Of a DNA stretch of 64,000 nt, positions 36,010 through 45,063 are shown in pieces. How positions within the stretch are numbered: the stretch's first letter is position 1; each line of letters begins with the position of its first letter. Under the pieces are notes generated by a model. That model was not told where the DNA came from, ran no database searches, and saw only the letters and a list, made by a program, of their open reading frames with translations. The stretch lies in contig JADLBV010000022.1 in the NCBI GenBank assembly GCA_020847545.1, forward strand, positions 1 to 64,000, written 5' to 3'. A program made the position numbers and the translations under genes. The DNA comes from Phycisphaerales bacterium (lineage in GTDB: Bacteria; Planctomycetota; Phycisphaerae; Tepidisphaerales; Tepidisphaeraceae).

Positions 36010-36344
36010 GTACGCCCATCGACCATAGCGTCTATCCCGATTTGGATCGACCGCCGAGCGAGCTTGAATCCGCTGAGGCGAAAGCGGACTACATTCATCG
36101 AATCTGTTCGGCGTGGGATTTCGGCATTCAACCTGAACCCGCAACATTCAATTTATTCTCACAATGGCGGGAGGTGTTTGACCGCTTTCCGATTGTCACA
36201 TCACCGGCCTATCATACCTTCCGCAGTTGGTTTGGATGGCCGTCGGTTCCGATCCCAACCGGTCTGCCCAAACCCACACTGCGGTGGGAACATCTCGATC
36301 GGCTTGAAGGCAGACCGCCCGATCCATGCGACGGCATGATCTAG
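36006..36344 (+). CDS. Unknown protein coupled to the AbiEii-type gene
   Basis: The product has 112 residues. Its ATG overlaps the toxin stop (ATGA), so it is co-translated with it. The sequence is acidic, rich in Pro and Trp, with no membrane segment; FNLFSQWREVFDRFPIVTSP is the most structured part. No family is recognised. Its place suggests a partner (possibly antitoxin) of the nucleotidyltransferase, but AbiEi antitoxins normally lie upstream and contain a winged helix, which is not seen here. Confidence 0.65.
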   Translation: MSTPIDHSVYPDLDRPPSELESAEAKADYIHRICSAWDFGIQPEPATFNLFSQWREVFDRFPIVTSPAYHTFRSWFGWPSVPIPTGLPKPTLRWEHLDRLEGRPPDPCDGMI

Positions 36345-36387
36345 TCGATAACCAACCGAACCAACCAAGCAATGGCTGTACAATGCG

Positions 36388-38181
36388 TTACTTATTCATC
36401 TCCCCCTGTGGCGATTCCGCAGGCTCGGTTTGGGCGGTGGGGAGTTTCCAGAGTTCACGTATGGCGCGGTAAACGCCATCCGTCCGGCCGGCGCGTTTTT
36501 CGGCCAAGTCGAGCCAGGCGGCCGCCTGACGCTCGTTGCCGGTGTTGTAGGCGATGTAGGCCAGCAAAAAGACCGGCGTGGTTTGATTCTGCTCGTTGAC
36601 CGAGATGTTTTTCAATTCCTTGACGACATCCGTCAACCGGTCGGCACCAATGAATGCCTTCAGGTCATATTGACCCACCAGAACGGCCGGGTCTTTGGTC
36701 ACGGCTTCGCGGATGTGTGACTCGGCGCGGGCATAATAGCCGGCGCCCAGTTCCGCATGCGCACGGCCCAGAACGATCAGCGGATTGTTGGGGGCGATCT
36801 GCTGGGCGATGTCATACTGATCCAGCGCCGATGCGAATTTCCCCTCTTTCATCAACTCTTCGGCCTTGCGCAATACATCCGCCAAACCCTTGGCCTGTAC
36901 GCCGTTTGCCAGCGTGTCCACCTTGATCGGTTCGGGCTTTTCGGGCTGGCCTTTGTCGGCCTGCGCTTCCTTATTTTCCGAGTTATCCGATGGCGTTGTC
37001 GGCTGTTGCGGCGGGGTTGTGGGCTGGCCGGGGGTCGCCACCTGACCCGGCTGACCGGGTTGTGCGGGCTGATTTGGGAGAACTGGCTGATTCGGTTGAT
37101 TCGGCTGGCTTGGCTGGCCGGACTGATTCGCGTTGGCTTCTTCCTGCGCCTTTTTCTGACGGAGTTGTGCCTGATATTCCCGGTTATATTCCGCATCGGT
37201 TTTGGATTTTTCATCCTTGAACCGATCATACCGATTGTGCATCTCCGCAAACTGCTGGCTCTGTTGCGTGGGAGGAACCAACAACCGATTGCGCAGGCTC
37301 TGGTCCGTGCCGAGATTGCCCGCCTGATCCGGATTGCCCCCGATCTGGCCGCGGTTGACACTGCTGTCCAGCGCCTGATTTTCAGGCGTCTGCGGCACAT
37401 TCATCGCGGGGTTGTTCAACTGATTGGGATTGGCATTCTCATCAGTCGGCGGCTGATTGCCGGAATTGCGCAGCTCCTGACGATACCGCTCCAGCGTCTG
37501 CGCATCAAGCGGCCCGCGCCCCTGATTGCCCATGCTCGTGTAATTATTCAAGAAATAGGCATCGCTGGGATTGTTCACATCCCATTGGCGAATCCCATAC
37601 AACGGCGACGCGGTCAAAATCGAATTCGCATCCGCTCCGGGTGAAGGCAAAATCATTTCGCCCGGCATCGGCGGGCCGGACATGGTTTGATTGTTCACCG
37701 TCCCCACAGGTGGATGTCCCGCCGTCGCATCATTCACCAGCGGCGCCGGCGCGTAGGTTCCGTTGGAAGTCTGCACATATCCCGGCGGTGGCGTGATCGT
37801 CCGATTGCCATAAAACGGCCTCGGCTGGTTCATGTCCACCTGGGTTGAATATTCAGGCGCGCCGCTTGAGCCGCGGATAAACCGATCGGTGATACCCGAT
37901 CCGCTCGGCCCGGCAAATGTATTGGGATCGCTATAGGGAACCGGCCCGCGAAATTCCCGGCCGGCCGTCACGTTGCCGGTCACGATCTGGTTGCCGCTGG
38001 GCTGGTCTATGTCCCGCCCTTCGTTGTATCCACCCGACCCCACGCGATTGTTGGCATCCAATGCCCGCCCATCCTGATTGGAGTTGCGAAACTGGGCCTG
38101 GGACACGCCGGGCAAAAAGACCGCCGGCAAGGCGGCAACCACGGCCAAAGACAATCGGCGAACGGCAATTTTGTTTCTCAT
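36388..38181 (-). CDS. Exported Pro/Gln/Asn-rich protein with C-terminal TPR repeats
   Basis: The product has 597 residues, with a signal peptide (RLSLAVVAALPAVFLPGVSQ then AQ). Residues about 30-340 are low-complexity, Asn/Gly/Pro/Gln-rich; about 340-410 is a QPNQPNQPVLPNQPAQPGQP-like linker. The C-terminal 170 residues hold tetratricopeptide-like repeats (KFASALDQYDIAQQIAPNNP, LGAGYYARAESHIREAVTKD, GNERQAAAWLDLAEKRAG). It is probably a periplasmic or surface scaffold. No enzyme motif is seen. It is convergent with the toxin island. Confidence 0.8.
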   Translation of the reverse strand: MRNKIAVRRLSLAVVAALPAVFLPGVSQAQFRNSNQDGRALDANNRVGSGGYNEGRDIDQPSGNQIVTGNVTAGREFRGPVPYSDPNTFAGPSGSGITDRFIRGSSGAPEYSTQVDMNQPRPFYGNRTITPPPGYVQTSNGTYAPAPLVNDATAGHPPVGTVNNQTMSGPPMPGEMILPSPGADANSILTASPLYGIRQWDVNNPSDAYFLNNYTSMGNQGRGPLDAQTLERYRQELRNSGNQPPTDENANPNQLNNPAMNVPQTPENQALDSSVNRGQIGGNPDQAGNLGTDQSLRNRLLVPPTQQSQQFAEMHNRYDRFKDEKSKTDAEYNREYQAQLRQKKAQEEANANQSGQPSQPNQPNQPVLPNQPAQPGQPGQVATPGQPTTPPQQPTTPSDNSENKEAQADKGQPEKPEPIKVDTLANGVQAKGLADVLRKAEELMKEGKFASALDQYDIAQQIAPNNPLIVLGRAHAELGAGYYARAESHIREAVTKDPAVLVGQYDLKAFIGADRLTDVVKELKNISVNEQNQTTPVFLLAYIAYNTGNERQAAAWLDLAEKRAGRTDGVYRAIRELWKLPTAQTEPAESPQGEMNK

Positions 38182-38234
38182 GATGACCTCTTTATCGGCC
38201 CGTCCACCCCCGAAACCGGACCCCTAATCCACTA

Positions 38235-39269
38235 CTATAGTGTATTAGACCCAATAGAGGGATGAAAGTTGTCATCCAAATGCCGTTGCAAAAATAAACA
38301 GACCTGCTCGATCGTCAAATCTCGACTGAAAATGCTGTAAGTCTCTGAATTAACAAAGGTTAGAGATTTCCCCTTATTATAGACATCAGAAAAACTATCC
38401 GCCCTTAAATCTTCAAGATTCACCCCATAAGCAACCTCAAATGCCCATTGATAAAGGGGTTGCAGAAATTTTAACGCGGCCGATCGGGGGATAAACCGAT
38501 CCATCACCTTTTTTGGATCGCAGATCGGGCGGTCCAGCACCAACGCCGCGATGGCCGGGTCTTGTTGTGCCGCCAGCAAGGCGGCGTTGGCACCCGTGCC
38601 CGTGCCGATGATCGCGATGCGGTCGGGGTCGATGTAAGAGCGTCTGCGTAACATCTGCACCCCCGCCAGAACATCCTTGGATTCATTGAGGCCAAATGTC
38701 TGCCCGCCGGCCGCGCTGTTGCCGCAACCTCGCAAGTCCAATACCAGCACCACCATGCCGGCATCGTGCAGGGGTTTGACCAGCGGCAGCATCTGTTCGC
38801 TCGATCCGCCCAGATCATGCGCCAAAACCACGGCCGGGAAGCGCTTTCGCAAGATTTTGTCTTTTTGTTCCAAAACCTTGCGGGCATCCAATGCCGGGAC
38901 CAGAACCCCTTCAATTCGGGTCTGATCCTCGCTGAGCATTGTCACCGGTTCGTAATAAATCCCCAAATCCTGTGGCGTCAATCCGGCCTGGACATGCGGC
39001 GGATGGGTGGTGATCGCCACCGACAACCCCACCAACAGCCCGATGCACAACTGCACAAATGCCAACCGATAAAGAACCCCTCGAAACACCCGGCCGGCCA
39101 ATGTGCCTTCTTCGGCTCGTAAGTGTTTTCGCCTGCGAGGGATAACATCCATCGACAACAACGCCCAGGTGCGACGAAACAGTCGCCGGGTCATCAACCC
39201 CCATTGCCGCCGTGGCGCGGGGGCAATGGGATCGGGCGCAAAATCGGGATTCATCACCGGCCGCTGCAT
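38235..39269 (-). CDS. Alpha/beta hydrolase with one membrane anchor
   Basis: The product has 344 residues, from the ATG at 39269 with AAGGGGAT upstream; an in-frame TTG at 39308 is an alternative. A hydrophobic segment near residues 60-82 (LAFVQLCIGLLVGLSVAITT) anchors it. The hydrolase core shows FPAVVLAHDLGGSSEQMLPL (oxyanion region), DLRGCGNSA and the nucleophile elbow GTGTGANAAL. Here the elbow is G-T-G-T-G, so the usual Ser of GXSXG is replaced by Gly or Thr; it may be inactive or use Thr. The target is unknown. Confidence 0.75.
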   Translation of the reverse strand: MQRPVMNPDFAPDPIAPAPRRQWGLMTRRLFRRTWALLSMDVIPRRRKHLRAEEGTLAGRVFRGVLYRLAFVQLCIGLLVGLSVAITTHPPHVQAGLTPQDLGIYYEPVTMLSEDQTRIEGVLVPALDARKVLEQKDKILRKRFPAVVLAHDLGGSSEQMLPLVKPLHDAGMVVLVLDLRGCGNSAAGGQTFGLNESKDVLAGVQMLRRRSYIDPDRIAIIGTGTGANAALLAAQQDPAIAALVLDRPICDPKKVMDRFIPRSAALKFLQPLYQWAFEVAYGVNLEDLRADSFSDVYNKGKSLTFVNSETYSIFSRDLTIEQVCLFLQRHLDDNFHPSIGSNTL

Positions 39270-39429
39270 ACGATCCCCTTCCTCTACCTCAATATGTATC
39301 AGATACAATATGTTGAGTTGAAAAGGCCAATCGAAAAATCCACATCTCGCGTAGGGTGGGGTCTGAGGGTATGTTATGGGGCCTGGTCAGGGATGGCCGG
39401 ATTCGTTTTTACGGAAGAATTGGATTGGC

Positions 39430-40284
39430 ATGTCTTTGTCGTCGCGCATGACTTCAGTAAAGCCCATTTCGGCTCATACACCGGTGATTCATCTTGTGGC
39501 GGTGGATCTGGATGGGACATTGTTGAATGACACCAAACAGGTGACAAAACAGACGGCCGAGGCATTGGCGAAGTTGCCACAGCGCGGCGTCAAACTGGTA
39601 ATCGCTTCAGCCCGGCCGCCACGGTCGGTCCGGCACATCTATCAATCATTGGGTTTGGACACCTGGCAGATCAATTACAACGGGGCATTGATCTGGGATG
39701 AGCCGGGCCATAAGGCGATTTTTCATCGCCCGATGAATTGCCGGCTGGTACGGCAGATGATCGAAGTCTCGCGGGACATGTATGAGGAGGTTCTGGTCAC
39801 CTGCGAGATCATGGACCGCTGGTACACCGACCGATTGGACGATCAGTTCAACACCGAGACCGGCAAACTCTTTAAGCCGGATGTGGTGGCCCCGATTGAG
39901 GAGATCTGCACCCAGCCGATCACCAAATTGCTGTTGTTGGGCGAACCGAGGGTGATCGGCAGGTTGGAGCCGATGTTGTCGCAGCGGTTTGGCGAGCAAT
40001 TCACGTTTGTGCAGACCGATGATCATATGTTGCAGATCATGGACAAACGGGTCTCCAAGGCGGTGGCATTGGAGAAGGTGGCCCGGCATTATCGCGTGTC
40101 GATGGAGCATGTGATGGCGATCGGCGATGCGCCCAACGATGTGGGGATGCTCCAGTCGGCCGGCGTTGCGGTGGCGATGGACAACGCGGCGGCGGTGGTG
40201 AAGGAGGTGGCGGATTGGGTGGCGCCGTCGAACAACGATCACGGGGTGAGTGCGGCGCTGCGGCGGTATGGGTTGTGCGAGTGA
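39430..40284 (+). CDS. HAD-superfamily hydrolase, Cof type
   Basis: A phosphatase of 284 residues. Motif I is VAVDLDGTLLND, motif II lies in KLVIASARPPRSV, and motifs III-IV are KRVSKAVALEKVARHY and IGDAPNDVGMLQSAG, with the large C2 cap domain of the Cof family between them. Relatives dephosphorylate sugar phosphates and cofactors. The start is uncertain: ATG at 39430 or 39448. It has no operon partner on the left and is followed by a simple repeat. Confidence 0.85.
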   Translation: MSLSSRMTSVKPISAHTPVIHLVAVDLDGTLLNDTKQVTKQTAEALAKLPQRGVKLVIASARPPRSVRHIYQSLGLDTWQINYNGALIWDEPGHKAIFHRPMNCRLVRQMIEVSRDMYEEVLVTCEIMDRWYTDRLDDQFNTETGKLFKPDVVAPIEEICTQPITKLLLLGEPRVIGRLEPMLSQRFGEQFTFVQTDDHMLQIMDKRVSKAVALEKVARHYRVSMEHVMAIGDAPNDVGMLQSAGVAVAMDNAAAVVKEVADWVAPSNNDHGVSAALRRYGLCE

Positions 40285-40289
40285 GGGAA

Positions 40290-40317
40290 TTTTTGATTTT
40301 TGATTTTTGATTTTCGA
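40290..40317. repeat. TTTTTGA tandem heptamer repeat
   Basis: Three exact TTTTTGA units (40290-40310) are followed by one TTTTCGA (40311-40317), between the HAD gene and the glycosyltransferase gene. It is strongly strand-biased and AT-rich against a GC-rich background. Similar runs occur between genes in other planctomycete genomes, as far as I recall. Confidence 0.8.
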
Positions 40318-40338
40318 TTTCTATCTGGGGTTGGATTG

Positions 40339-41430
40339 ATGATACGGATTGTGCATCTGATGGGTCGGGAGGCTTCGTTTGAGCAACAGCGCGGGGTGAT
40401 GGCGCTGGCGCGGGGGTTGGGGGAGGGATTTGAGTCGGAGGTGGTGCGGATTGGAAGTGGGGAATCATGCCGGTCATGGTTGGCGGCGGCGCGGATGATG
40501 CGCCGTCGGGCGGGGCAAATGGATTTGGTGCATGTGTGGGATGGGGTGGGATTGGCGGCGGGCATCGGGGCGGGTGTGCCGATGGTGGTCAGCATGGATG
40601 TGCCGCCAGGACGGGGGATGACACGATGGTTGCGGGCGGTGATGGCCTATCGGGATGTGCAGGTGGTGGCCTCGACCGCGACGGCCCGGCGGATTTGCGT
40701 GGAACGGGGGATGGCACTGCAACGCTGTCATATGATCCGGCCGGCGGTCGATTTTGGCGCGATTGCAAGCCGGCGCGATGCGGGTTTGCGGCGGGAGCTT
40801 GGTTTTACGGATGAAGATTATGTCATGCTGGCGGTGGGTGAATCCACCCCGCCGGCCAATCATGAGCTGGCGGTCTGGGCGAGCGGAATTCTGAACGTGT
40901 TGGACCGGAGCTACAAGCTGCTGGCATGGGGACGAGGTGGGAAGAGCGGAAAATTGGCGCGATTCGCAAGGAGTTTGAAACAGGGTGAGATGATCCGTCT
41001 GGCCGAGCGGACATTGGGACGGCCGATGGATTTTGAAAAATTGCTGCCGGCGGCGGATTTACTCTTGTACACCGCCCGGGGAGCGCAGCCGACATTGCCC
41101 CTGGCGATGGGGATGGCGGCGGGATTGCCAATTGTTTCAACCGTCACCTACACCAGCGGCGAACTGCTGGAGGACCATCACAACGCGCTGATGACCCCCA
41201 AAGCCACGGCCCGCATGTTGGCCCAAAGGGTGATGTCATTGCGATACGATTCAGGATTGCAATGGGAGTTGTCCGATCGCGCCCGGGTGGAGGCGTTTGA
41301 ATATTTTTCAACCAGCCGGTTTTTGGAACAGTACCGATCGCTCTATCGGCAAATGATGGAAGGCAAGGAGGTTCACATTCCGGATATCGAACCGGGGGCG
41401 GGGACACGGTTTCACGGACGGGCGGGGTAA
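40339..41430 (+). CDS. Glycosyltransferase family 4-like protein
   Basis: The product has 363 residues, from the ATG at 40339 (MIRIVHLMGREASFEQQRGV). It has two Rossmann-like halves: residues 1-165 with DLVHVWDGVGLAAGIGAG, and a C-terminal half with ELGFTDEDYVMLAVGESTPP, the lLPAADLLLYTARGAQPTLP region and MAAGLPIVSTVTYTSGELLE. It probably transfers a sugar from a nucleotide sugar for a surface glycan; donor and acceptor are unknown. The acidic EX7E motif is poorly conserved. Confidence 0.8.
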   Translation: MIRIVHLMGREASFEQQRGVMALARGLGEGFESEVVRIGSGESCRSWLAAARMMRRRAGQMDLVHVWDGVGLAAGIGAGVPMVVSMDVPPGRGMTRWLRAVMAYRDVQVVASTATARRICVERGMALQRCHMIRPAVDFGAIASRRDAGLRRELGFTDEDYVMLAVGESTPPANHELAVWASGILNVLDRSYKLLAWGRGGKSGKLARFARSLKQGEMIRLAERTLGRPMDFEKLLPAADLLLYTARGAQPTLPLAMGMAAGLPIVSTVTYTSGELLEDHHNALMTPKATARMLAQRVMSLRYDSGLQWELSDRARVEAFEYFSTSRFLEQYRSLYRQMMEGKEVHIPDIEPGAGTRFHGRAG

Positions 41431-41460
41431 ATGAATATGATGGGGAAGAACCCCACCCAA

Positions 41461-42048
41461 TTAATCGTCCAGGCCCTTGTTATCCAATATTTGTGGCATC
41501 CATTTCTCGACCCGCGCGGTTCGGGTTTTGGACTGTTTGGCGGTGGAGAAATGGAGGAGATACGCGCGCTGTCGGCCGGGGGTGAGGGTGAAAAATGCGG
41601 TTTTCAATGCGGGGAGTTGATCCAGTTTGGATTGGAATTCGGGTGGGATGGCCATCGGGGGGCTGTTTTGAAAATCAAATTTCCGGCCGGCTTTTTCGAG
41701 CTTGATCGCCTGGGCCACATAGGCTTTGATGTCTGATTGATGTAAGTGGATTTGCTCAACGTCGGTGAATCGGATCATGCGGGCCGAGCGCGTGTTTTCA
41801 CCCGGTTTGACGAGAATTCGAGCGGGGTCTTTGAGCAACGCCCCTTTGACGAAAGTGATGACGCAATTGTCCTTCAACGCCCCCAGCAGGGCGACATTGT
41901 TGGATTCAAAGGTGTAACAGGGAACGCGCCATTTGATCTCTTCGATCAACGGTGTATCCAGAAGGATCGATCTCAAGGCCTGTAAATGCGCCTGCCATTT
42001 TTTATTTTTTCGGATGTAACCATCGACTTTGGGATTGGGTGGATTCAT
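41461..42048 (-). CDS. YdeI/DUF1801-family protein
   Basis: The product has 195 residues: an N-terminal DUF1801 fold (about 15-115; LIEEIKWRVPCYTFESNNVA, VITFVKGALLKDP) and a C-terminal helical YdeI/OmdA part (about 140-190; TPGRQRAYLLHFSTAKQSKT, RVEKWMP). Relatives are linked to peptide resistance in Bacillus, but the molecular function is unclear. It is downstream of the microcompartment regulator on the same strand but probably not part of that operon. Confidence 0.85.
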   Translation of the reverse strand: MNPPNPKVDGYIRKNKKWQAHLQALRSILLDTPLIEEIKWRVPCYTFESNNVALLGALKDNCVITFVKGALLKDPARILVKPGENTRSARMIRFTDVEQIHLHQSDIKAYVAQAIKLEKAGRKFDFQNSPPMAIPPEFQSKLDQLPALKTAFFTLTPGRQRAYLLHFSTAKQSKTRTARVEKWMPQILDNKGLDD

Positions 42049-42058
42049 GGCATCGCCA

Positions 42059-42862
42059 TTATCCCTTGGCAGCGGCGGAAGTGGAAGCGGCCGGGTCGGC
42101 CAGAATCAACTGGCAGCCGGCGGCGCGGGTCTGCTCCTGATGCGCGGCTTCAAGACCACAGTCGCTGACGACCGTGTGAATCTCTCCCAGATTGCACAGC
42201 CGTGCGAGGGCCTGCTGGCCAAATTTGCTCGAGTCTGCCAACAAAATGGCCTGCTGCGTTTGGCGCATCATGGTCTTCTCGGCCTGCACCAGCAGCATGT
42301 TCTGGTTGTAAAGCGAACCTTCATGAATCCCCGCGACCGAAAAAAACATGCGTTTGACATGAACGGTCGCCAGCACGTTTTCAAGGATGGGACCAAGCAG
42401 CACACCATAGCGCGGATAGGCGATCCCGCCGGTCAAGACCAGCTCGACATTTTCATCATTGAGAAACAGATTGGCGATCGGCAATGAATTGGTGACGATC
42501 TGCAATGGAATGCCAACCAGTTCCTGGGCGAGATAAAAGGTGGTGGTGCCGCCGTCGATCAGGACGGTTTCGCCCGGTTGGATCAACTGGGCGGCGGCGC
42601 GGGCGATTTGTCGTTTGACATCAAGCTGATATCCCATGCGCTGGTCAAAGGCGTAGGGGCGCGTGCCCGAAGTGATGCGCTCCCCCACCCAGATGACGCC
42701 GCCGTGGGTGCGCGTCACAAGGCCGCGTTGAACCATCGCGTCGATGTCGCGGCGGATGGTCGATTGCGAGACGTTCAACTCACCCGCCAGCAGCTCCAAA
42801 TTGGCCATCCCCCTGCGGGATAGCAGCTCTTGCAGGCGGGATTGACGTTCGGGGATGAGCAT
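42059..42862 (-). CDS. DeoR-family regulator of the microcompartment operon
   Basis: A sugar-sensing repressor of 267 residues. The N-terminal winged helix (RQSRLQELLSRRGMANLELL, LNVSQSTIRRDIDAMVQRGL) binds DNA. The C-terminal ISOCOT-like domain (ETVLIDGGTTTFYLAQELVG, NIELVLTGG-like VELVLTGGIAY) senses a phosphorylated sugar or catabolite. It is the last gene of the operon, which is usual for the PVM-type locus. A likely binding site is the inverted repeat at 52064-52079 over the operon promoter. Confidence 0.9.
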   Translation of the reverse strand: MLIPERQSRLQELLSRRGMANLELLAGELNVSQSTIRRDIDAMVQRGLVTRTHGGVIWVGERITSGTRPYAFDQRMGYQLDVKRQIARAAAQLIQPGETVLIDGGTTTFYLAQELVGIPLQIVTNSLPIANLFLNDENVELVLTGGIAYPRYGVLLGPILENVLATVHVKRMFFSVAGIHEGSLYNQNMLLVQAEKTMMRQTQQAILLADSSKFGQQALARLCNLGEIHTVVSDCGLEAAHQEQTRAAGCQLILADPAASTSAAAKG

Positions 42863-42884
42863 CTATTGAATAACGCAATTCCGC

Positions 42885-44093
42885 TCACGCTCCGCTGCGC
42901 GAAAGATCAGCGCGGATGCGCTGGCGGGAATAGGCGACTTTCTGGGCCGGGGTCATTTTTGAAAAATCAGCGGAACCATCCGATTTTTTGGGCAATGCCG
43001 CCGGTTGGGCAATGACGGCGGTGGCGGTCTTTTGCGCGGGTTTTGTCGCGCCCGACAAGGAAACGGTGCTGCCGCCGCCGCTGTAACTGGTGGCGGTGTC
43101 GGTGAGCTGCATGTCATCCTTCAGAGGGCGATACGGCGGGATTTTGAGCTTTTCCAACTCGCCATGATACGCCTTGACGGCCTCCTCGGCCGTGATCTGC
43201 GCATCGGCAATCGCCCGCAGGTATTTGATAAAGGTCAGTTGATGTTCGCTGTTGTTGATTTTACGCCCATACAACGCCGCCCGCGCACCATATTTTTTGG
43301 CCTCTTCCAACAACTTAAAGGCATCGTAAGTCGTTCCACTGGAACCACCCAGAATGCCCGGAATCAGCAGTGGATCATAATTGACCAGTTCTTCCATCGC
43401 CTTGGGGCCGTGATAGGCGATCTTGAGGAAGACCGGCCGGCCGGAACTGGGAACGCCCGCCAGCAGACGGACGATCAGGTCGTTGATGAACCGCCCCAGA
43501 TCGGCCGGGCAGGCGGTTCCGCAGGCGTTGGGATCAAAGACTTCGAGAAAATGTCGAAATCCCTTCTGCTCCGCCTCAATGCGAAATTCCTTGTACGCCT
43601 CGAGGGTGGGATAGTCGAATTCGATGTTGTTGTTGGGTGTGATCGAATAAAGACCCAGATTGGCGCCCAATCGGCGCTGTTCGGGGGTGGGATTGACCCG
43701 CCCGCTCTGAATCTGCTCGATGGTGGCGGTACGGAATGGACGCGATGGGGAGGTCGGGTAGGTTCCGCCGGCCATCAGGTGAATGTCGGTGGTGTCATTG
43801 GCACGGCACGCGGGGGTGATGTGCGAATTTTCAAACAGTCTTTCATGGATGGTCAGCATCTCGCTCGAACTGGCCGACATCAGCATGATGTCAACCAGCC
43901 CCTGTCGGGTGACCTGACGCATCTGGTCACGAAATTCGGCCAGCGACCGCACCTTTCGCGTCAAAGCATCAATGCCCGGCGCGGCCAGACCGGCCGCCAT
44001 GTCGGCATCCTTGGCATCGGCGAGGATGAAATCCTTGGCGCCCGAAGGATTGGCGCGAATGTTTGCGATTTTCTGATCGAGTGATTTTATCAT
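42885..44093 (-). CDS. Microcompartment-associated TIM-barrel (aldolase-like) protein
   Basis: The product has 402 residues. The barrel part (1-320) contains FLKIAYHGPKAMEELVNY, where the Lys sits as in class I Schiff-base aldolases of the LacD/DeoC type, and DPLLIPGILGGSSGTTYDAF. A flexible Ala/Ser/Thr/Pro-rich linker (about 330-375) ends in an amphipathic helix (SKMTPAQKVAYSRQRIRADL). That tail has the form of an encapsulation peptide, so the protein is probably cargo. It belongs to the PVM-type locus by position. The exact reaction is not known to me. Confidence 0.7.
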   Translation of the reverse strand: MIKSLDQKIANIRANPSGAKDFILADAKDADMAAGLAAPGIDALTRKVRSLAEFRDQMRQVTRQGLVDIMLMSASSSEMLTIHERLFENSHITPACRANDTTDIHLMAGGTYPTSPSRPFRTATIEQIQSGRVNPTPEQRRLGANLGLYSITPNNNIEFDYPTLEAYKEFRIEAEQKGFRHFLEVFDPNACGTACPADLGRFINDLIVRLLAGVPSSGRPVFLKIAYHGPKAMEELVNYDPLLIPGILGGSSGTTYDAFKLLEEAKKYGARAALYGRKINNSEHQLTFIKYLRAIADAQITAEEAVKAYHGELEKLKIPPYRPLKDDMQLTDTATSYSGGGSTVSLSGATKPAQKTATAVIAQPAALPKKSDGSADFSKMTPAQKVAYSRQRIRADLSRSGA

Positions 44094-44108
44094 GATGACA
44101 ACTCCTGT

Positions 44109-45035
44109 TTACTTCTGAACCTGTGCGTAAGTGGCATCCAGTTGCTTGGCCCCCGAAACCAGCGAGGCCGCCTCACGGGGCCACAATTCCACCTCGTATC
44201 GCCTCACGACGCCGGATCGATTGATCATGGTGGGCAGGCTGGTGCAGGTTCCACGGATGCCATATTCGCCGGTCAACTGCGATGAAACCGGCATCACCTT
44301 GGATTGATTCAAGGCGATGGCGTGAACGACCTCGGCGATGGTCAAACCAACCGCCCAGCCGGCGCCACCCTTGAGTTTGATCGCCTCGGCGCCGCTGGTC
44401 TTGGTCCGTTCAAAGATGCGCTGCTGCACATTGGCGCCGAAGTTGGGCAGCTTGACCAGCGAAACACCCGCCGCGGTGGCGCTGGACCAGATGGGGACCA
44501 TGCTGTCCCCATGTTCGCCCAGGATCAACGCCTTGATCTGCGTGGGGGGCAGGCCGGTCTCCAGTGCGATCAACGAACGGAAACGGGCCGTGTCCAACTG
44601 CGTCCCCAAACCAATAACCTTGTTGGGGTCCAGTTTCAGATGGTCGATGGCCAGCCGGGTGAGGATGTCCACCGGGTTGGAGACGACAAAGACGATGGCA
44701 TCCTTTTTCAACCCCGCGGTCTTGATCGAATCGAGAATCTGTTTGAACAGCGAGACGTTGCGGTTGATCAGATCCAGCCGCGATTCATCGGGCTTTCGCC
44801 GCAGGCCGGCGGTGATGACGATCACGTCGCTGTCGGCGCACCGGTCATAATTGCCGGCGTAGATGGTCTGATCGCCGGCGACGCTGGCGCCATGAAGCAG
44901 GTCCAGCGCCTCCCCCGCCGCCATCTGTTCGTTGGCGTCCAGCAGGTGCATTTCGGAGATGATGCCGGCGCATTGCATGGCGAACGCCGCGTTTGAGCCG
45001 ACTCGTCCGCCGCCACCGATGATGCTGACTTTCAT
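44109..45035 (-). CDS. Lactate/malate-type dehydrogenase of the microcompartment
   Basis: An NAD-dependent 2-hydroxyacid dehydrogenase of 308 residues. It has VSIIGGGGRVGSNAAFAM (NAD site), VVSNPVDILTRLAI, and the catalytic His in LILGEHGDSMVPIW. In the microcompartment it probably turns NADH back to NAD for the aldehyde dehydrogenase; lactaldehyde or pyruvate/lactate are plausible substrates, but this is inferred. No obvious encapsulation tail is present. Confidence 0.85.
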   Translation of the reverse strand: MKVSIIGGGGRVGSNAAFAMQCAGIISEMHLLDANEQMAAGEALDLLHGASVAGDQTIYAGNYDRCADSDVIVITAGLRRKPDESRLDLINRNVSLFKQILDSIKTAGLKKDAIVFVVSNPVDILTRLAIDHLKLDPNKVIGLGTQLDTARFRSLIALETGLPPTQIKALILGEHGDSMVPIWSSATAAGVSLVKLPNFGANVQQRIFERTKTSGAEAIKLKGGAGWAVGLTIAEVVHAIALNQSKVMPVSSQLTGEYGIRGTCTSLPTMINRSGVVRRYEVELWPREAASLVSGAKQLDATYAQVQK

Positions 45036-45063
45036 GATTGATCAATCCTTCAATGACTAAAAA

